From: Paulinella micropora
Lineage: Eukaryota > Cercozoa > Imbricatea > Euglyphida
Assembly (NCBI GenBank): GCA_009731375.1
Contig: BJOX01000018.1
Coordinates: forward strand, 334,099 to 398,098
Direction of reading: 5' to 3'
Length of the DNA: 64,000 nucleotides
The position numbers and the translations under genes are program-made. Shown here piece by piece: positions 60,320 to 64,000 of this stretch (position 1 is its first letter; each line of letters begins with the position of its first letter). The notes under the pieces are model-generated. The model had not been told where the DNA came from and did not search any database. It saw only the letters and a list, made by a program, of their open reading frames with translations.

Positions 60320-63200
60320 GAGCATCAGTGAGGTTTGGAACCTACAATGTACATGTTACCAGACCTGAAATCTTGTTAGAAGTGCTAACTGAGACAATAC
60401 TGCATAGTGTGGTTGATGTGTTAGCAATTCAAGAATCATGGTTGAAAAAGGACAGAACTGAAAACACTGTAATGATGCTCTTAAAGCACTGATCATAAAA
60501 AATAGATATGTGTTTGTCTCACATAGAACCTCAAATGAAAGGGGAGGGGGGGGGGAGGGGAGGACAAATCCTATTGGTACGCCAATCATTAGGCAAGGTT
60601 GCAAAATTCAACATTAACAATTACATCGATAAAAAGGACAAATGACTCCTTGAAGATACTCAGTGGATTTCGATTCGGACTGAACACAAAACTTTTATTG
60701 TTGGTAATATTTACTTACGACCTAATCAAAATGTTGCTCATATGAAGTACTTAGACCTGGGCCATGTAAAATAATTAGCTGCGAGCACTGCTAGTATCTG
60801 CAGTAAATGGTATTAATAAAGAAACAAAATACGAAGTGATTTTAATGGGAGATTTTAATTTCCAGGTGTCTCAATCGAAATTTGACTTCAGCCAATTTTC
60901 CCTTGACTACAATCAGTCAGGTCCGGTTATTTCAGAAATGATAAGAGACGTGCCTTTATCTCATGGTCATACAACTAAATATGCTGACAAATTTGAAGAA
61001 ATGGAAAACACCAATTTGCTTTTATTAAATGGGTTAGTGGGCAAAGCTGAAACAAGTCATGAAGGGATTGGTAGGACCTCTTTATTGGTCTATGTTTTTT
61101 TGTTCACCCCAACTACTCAACTACGCATCTAATTATTTTACATGGCCCAGGTATATGATCCCTTTTAGTGATCACAACTTAATTACAATTGATTTTAAAC
61201 TTCCAAACTCTTACTTTCAATCTGCTAAGCAGGCAGTGGGACCACAATTGAAATTTGAGTGGAAGAGGAAAGTGGACATAAGTCCAGTGGCTCATTCCCT
61301 TCCCGTGGTGCTTGCTTATTTAATGAATGGTCCTGTTGATGACATACTTATATTCTTTTATAATACTTATTGACCTATGATCGACACACTGGCTAAGAAA
61401 AACACCAGAAAAACAACGATGAAACGTCCTGGTTTCATTCATGATTATGAGATCAAGCAACGTAAAATAAAGAAAAACAGGCTTTTGCGCAACCTGCAAA
61501 ACACAGCTGCATTGCAAGACAGACAAACAATCAAGAACAAATTGAAAGTAATTAACAAAACAATACAAAAAAGAGTTAAATATGCAAAGAACGAGAGACA
61601 GAAAAAAGATCTCTTACAAGTCAATGCTGATATGAAACGAAACACTAAGAATGCTTGGTCTATTCTTAAAATGTTCCTAAACAAGGAAGGCAGTAGTCCT
61701 ATGCAGCTGGGTTGTGAAAGGGAATGGTTGTGAAAGGGAATGGGGTAGCTGAGTTATTTGCAAAACAATACCAGTCCCAACTGAATAGACTATCGAATAT
61801 GATGGCCCCTGGTCCACATATCATTTCTCCTTATATTCAGCCTTAATCTACTCAAAATACTTCTAGTAATAATAATAATTTATTAGATTAGACATCCTTT
61901 TCTGATGAAGAGATCAAAGAAGCTGAGTATTATTTAAAACCTAATAAGAGTGTTGGACAGGATGGCATTTCTGGTGAACTTTTTCTTAATCTTTTGAACA
62001 CTACACCAAATGTCAAACAGTTCTTCGTCCTCTTATTTAATAGATGCTTACAAACAGGCACGAAACATCTAGATTATACAAAGGGAATAATAAAGCATAT
62101 TTATAAAGCTAAAGGAGATAGACTAAATGCTTCTCAGTACATACCTGTTACTCTGTTGTCTGTTATTGATAGGTTTTATGCTACGCTTTTATTGAATAGA
62201 TTGAGAGCGTGGGTAGATTCCTCTAATCTTTTGTATGTTGAACAGGGTGGAGCTCGTAAAGGAAGGGGAAGTCAACATCAAATTTTCCTTCTTCACGAAG
62301 TTATTACTAAACACAAAGGTCCAACTTATGCTGCATTTCTTGATGTCTCTAAAGCGTTTGATTCTGTTGAGAGAGAGACATTTTGTGGAGAAAATTAGAA
62401 TGTATGGATATTTTTTCCTTCTTCCTTTCAGCCCTGAAAGGTCTCTATGCCAGAGAACAGAATAGAGTAGGTACGGCTGAAGGTGTGTCCTCTTGGTTTG
62501 ATACCAATAGATGTGTAATGCAAGGGTGCACTCTGTCCCCTTTATTATACTGTCTTTAAACATCTGATTTAGCCAATAAGTTACGTTCTTCTACCACAGG
62601 AGTTACACTCTTTCCTCACGAAAAAGAACTTTCCTTTTCTCTAACATTAAATTGCCTTTTATATATCGACAACATTGTATTTTTATCTAACTCAGCCCAT
62701 GATTTGCAGAAACAATTAGATGTTTGTGCTATGTGAGCTAATGATAATAATGCTGAATTTGATCAAGACAAATCTAACATTGTTATTTTTAACAACAACA
62801 ATAATAATGTCACTCACAATTGGACTCTTATGTGACAAAATGTACTAGAGGCAGAAACCTACAAATATTTGGGAGTTATTTGTGATAAGAATTCGTCTTG
62901 GAAAATAATGAAGAATGATAGGATAAAAAAAAGCTAAGCAGTGTATCAATATTGTACTTACTATGGCCATTAGAAGGGGTGTTGCACCTAACATAGCTAT
63001 GCTACTTATTAATTCTTCAGTCTTTCAGTTCATGGACTGGGTGTCTGAATTTTGGCACCCAAAAAGAACTTGGGAAGAAGGCAATAAAATCAATTACTAT
63101 TTAGCTCGCAAAATTTTGCGTGTACCTAATGATTTCCATAACATTGCATGTCAAGGGGAGTTAGGATTATGGTCAGTAGTAGGAAGGGGAATATGAAGAT
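60320..63200 (+). pseudogene. ORF2 of a decayed APE-type LINE
   Basis: Many stops and shifts. Endonuclease pieces: RFGTYNVHVTRPEI, VDVLAIQESWLKKD, FIVGNIYLRPNQN, ILMGDFNF (60840) and PFSDHNLITIDF (61165). RT pieces: LKPNKSVGQDGISGELFLNL (61935), ASQYIPVTLLSVIDRF, YAAFLDVSKAFDSVERE (62330), MQGCTLSPLLYC (62520), YIDNIVFLSN (62660; the usual catalytic Asp-Asp pair is Asp-Asn) and ETYKYLGVICDKNSSW. Domain order APE then RT puts it in the L1/Jockey/CR1-like superfamily, not the R2-like group. It is not functional. Confidence 0.9.
60755..61152. repeat. 24-bp perfect inverted repeat within the LINE
   Basis: 60755-60778 (ACCTGGGCCATG...) and 61129-61152 are exact complements, 350 bp apart. The second is part of a conserved coding frame (NYFTWPRYMIPFSDH). 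The first follows NQNVAHMKYLD and appears to have replaced normal sequence. Confidence 0.8.
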
Positions 63201-64000
63201 ACTTACTTTTTAAAGTCCCTACTCCTGTTCCCTGAACACAGTCTGCTTCATCATATGTTCAGGATCAGTTTACTAAATTAAGTAACGCTAACAATAATTG
63301 GGTTGGAATGATTTTAATATACTTTAAAATGATCAAGCCTGATTCATCATAACTGATATGCTTTTATTTATTAAGAATAGCCCTAACGCCACAATTAAAA
63401 TGTTCATCCATAATTACGAGCAACAAGAATGGGTTAAAAATTTATCTATTTCAAACTTATCTTTCTATAAGACAGTAAAGAAAAATTTATCAATGGAACT
63501 TTAGTAGATGATACACAAAATCTCGTCGTGAATTTTTGCAAAATCCACGACTTCGTTTTGTGTGTCGCACCCTCTCCTATTGATAGTAGATACGAAGAAA
63601 CAAAAACAACCAAATAGCCTTCTACAGCACACTACAAGAAAAAAGTATGTATCATTAAATTGACCTTTTTCGTCTTACTCTTCCACCTTCAACTCAACCA
63701 CCTACCACACACACACAAGTATGGTATGAGTAAATCTCTTTGAAATGAAGAGGGCTTTTGCCCAATTTTTTAAAATTGAATACGCACTAGTTTATACTCC
63801 TATACGCAAAAGGAGTTAGTAGTAAAAACTACTATTTCAATTAATTCTTTGTCTTTTATATTTCTCATATTCTTCAATTACATTGTATGTTGTTTTTCCT
63901 CCTTCAATCATTTTTTTTGCTCTAATCTCATCATCAACTCCCATTGGTTGATTTTCGGCACTTAGCCAATTCTCAAATAATCGTAATTGTTTTTTCTTAT
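63201..64000. other. AT-rich tail, possibly LINE 3' end
   Basis: Short fragments such as HNYEQQEWVKNLSISNLSFY (about 63410-63470) may be the last coding remnants of the LINE. Beyond 63600 I see nothing except AT-rich sequence. Confidence 0.4.

Overview
The window is eukaryotic nuclear DNA. It has spliced genes with GT-AG introns, two Ty3/gypsy LTR retrotransposons, two kinds of LINE, MITE-like foldbacks and a very heavy load of microsatellites. I cannot name the species. The only host gene recognised with confidence is GAA1/GPAA1, the GPI-transamidase subunit, which is pan-eukaryotic. Very small exons (30-120 nt) and introns made almost wholly of di-, tri- and tetranucleotide repeats suggest a protist or early-branching lineage, but that is inference. 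Twelve runs of N, mostly inside CT/GA/CA/C-run repeats, mark assembly gaps.

Layout. 1-1726: 5' part of an unidentified minus-strand gene beside a SINE-like sequence. 1740-4850: repeated copies of that gene's first-exon edge, two retroelement fragments and 1.6 kb of CATA-type repeats. 4850-5832: a presumed divergent promoter. 5833-13940: a plus-strand ankyrin-repeat gene; twelve exons join in phase to about 358 codons. 13941-16797: repeats, two foldback elements and an LTR fragment. 16798-27472: GAA1 on the minus strand, at least sixteen exons, its introns carrying LINE fragments. 27665-34516: a small plus-strand gene with two Cys pairs, divergent from GAA1; its last intron holds a tandem LINE pair, one full-length. 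34811-45577: a solo LTR and a complete but frameshifted gypsy element (minus). 45578-48792: low-gene DNA and two unknown ORFs. 48793-59393: a second gypsy element (plus) with long ORFs, inserted in sequence that probably belongs to an APE-type LINE. 59394-63250: the rest of that decayed LINE. 63250-64000: AT-rich sequence with nothing clear.

Two themes stand out. First, in both large host genes the splice donors and acceptors are built out of the microsatellites, and exon edges are copied one to nine times within the flanking repeat. Second, an R2-like LINE with a restriction-like endonuclease, and a second family sharing its 3' tail, sit almost always with the 3' end joined to (TATC)n, which points to site-specific insertion into GATA microsatellites. 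Because introns here are largely such repeats, the two themes may be linked: intron microsatellites act as safe harbours for the elements. All exon joins were read by eye from splice-site and phase consistency and have no transcript support.
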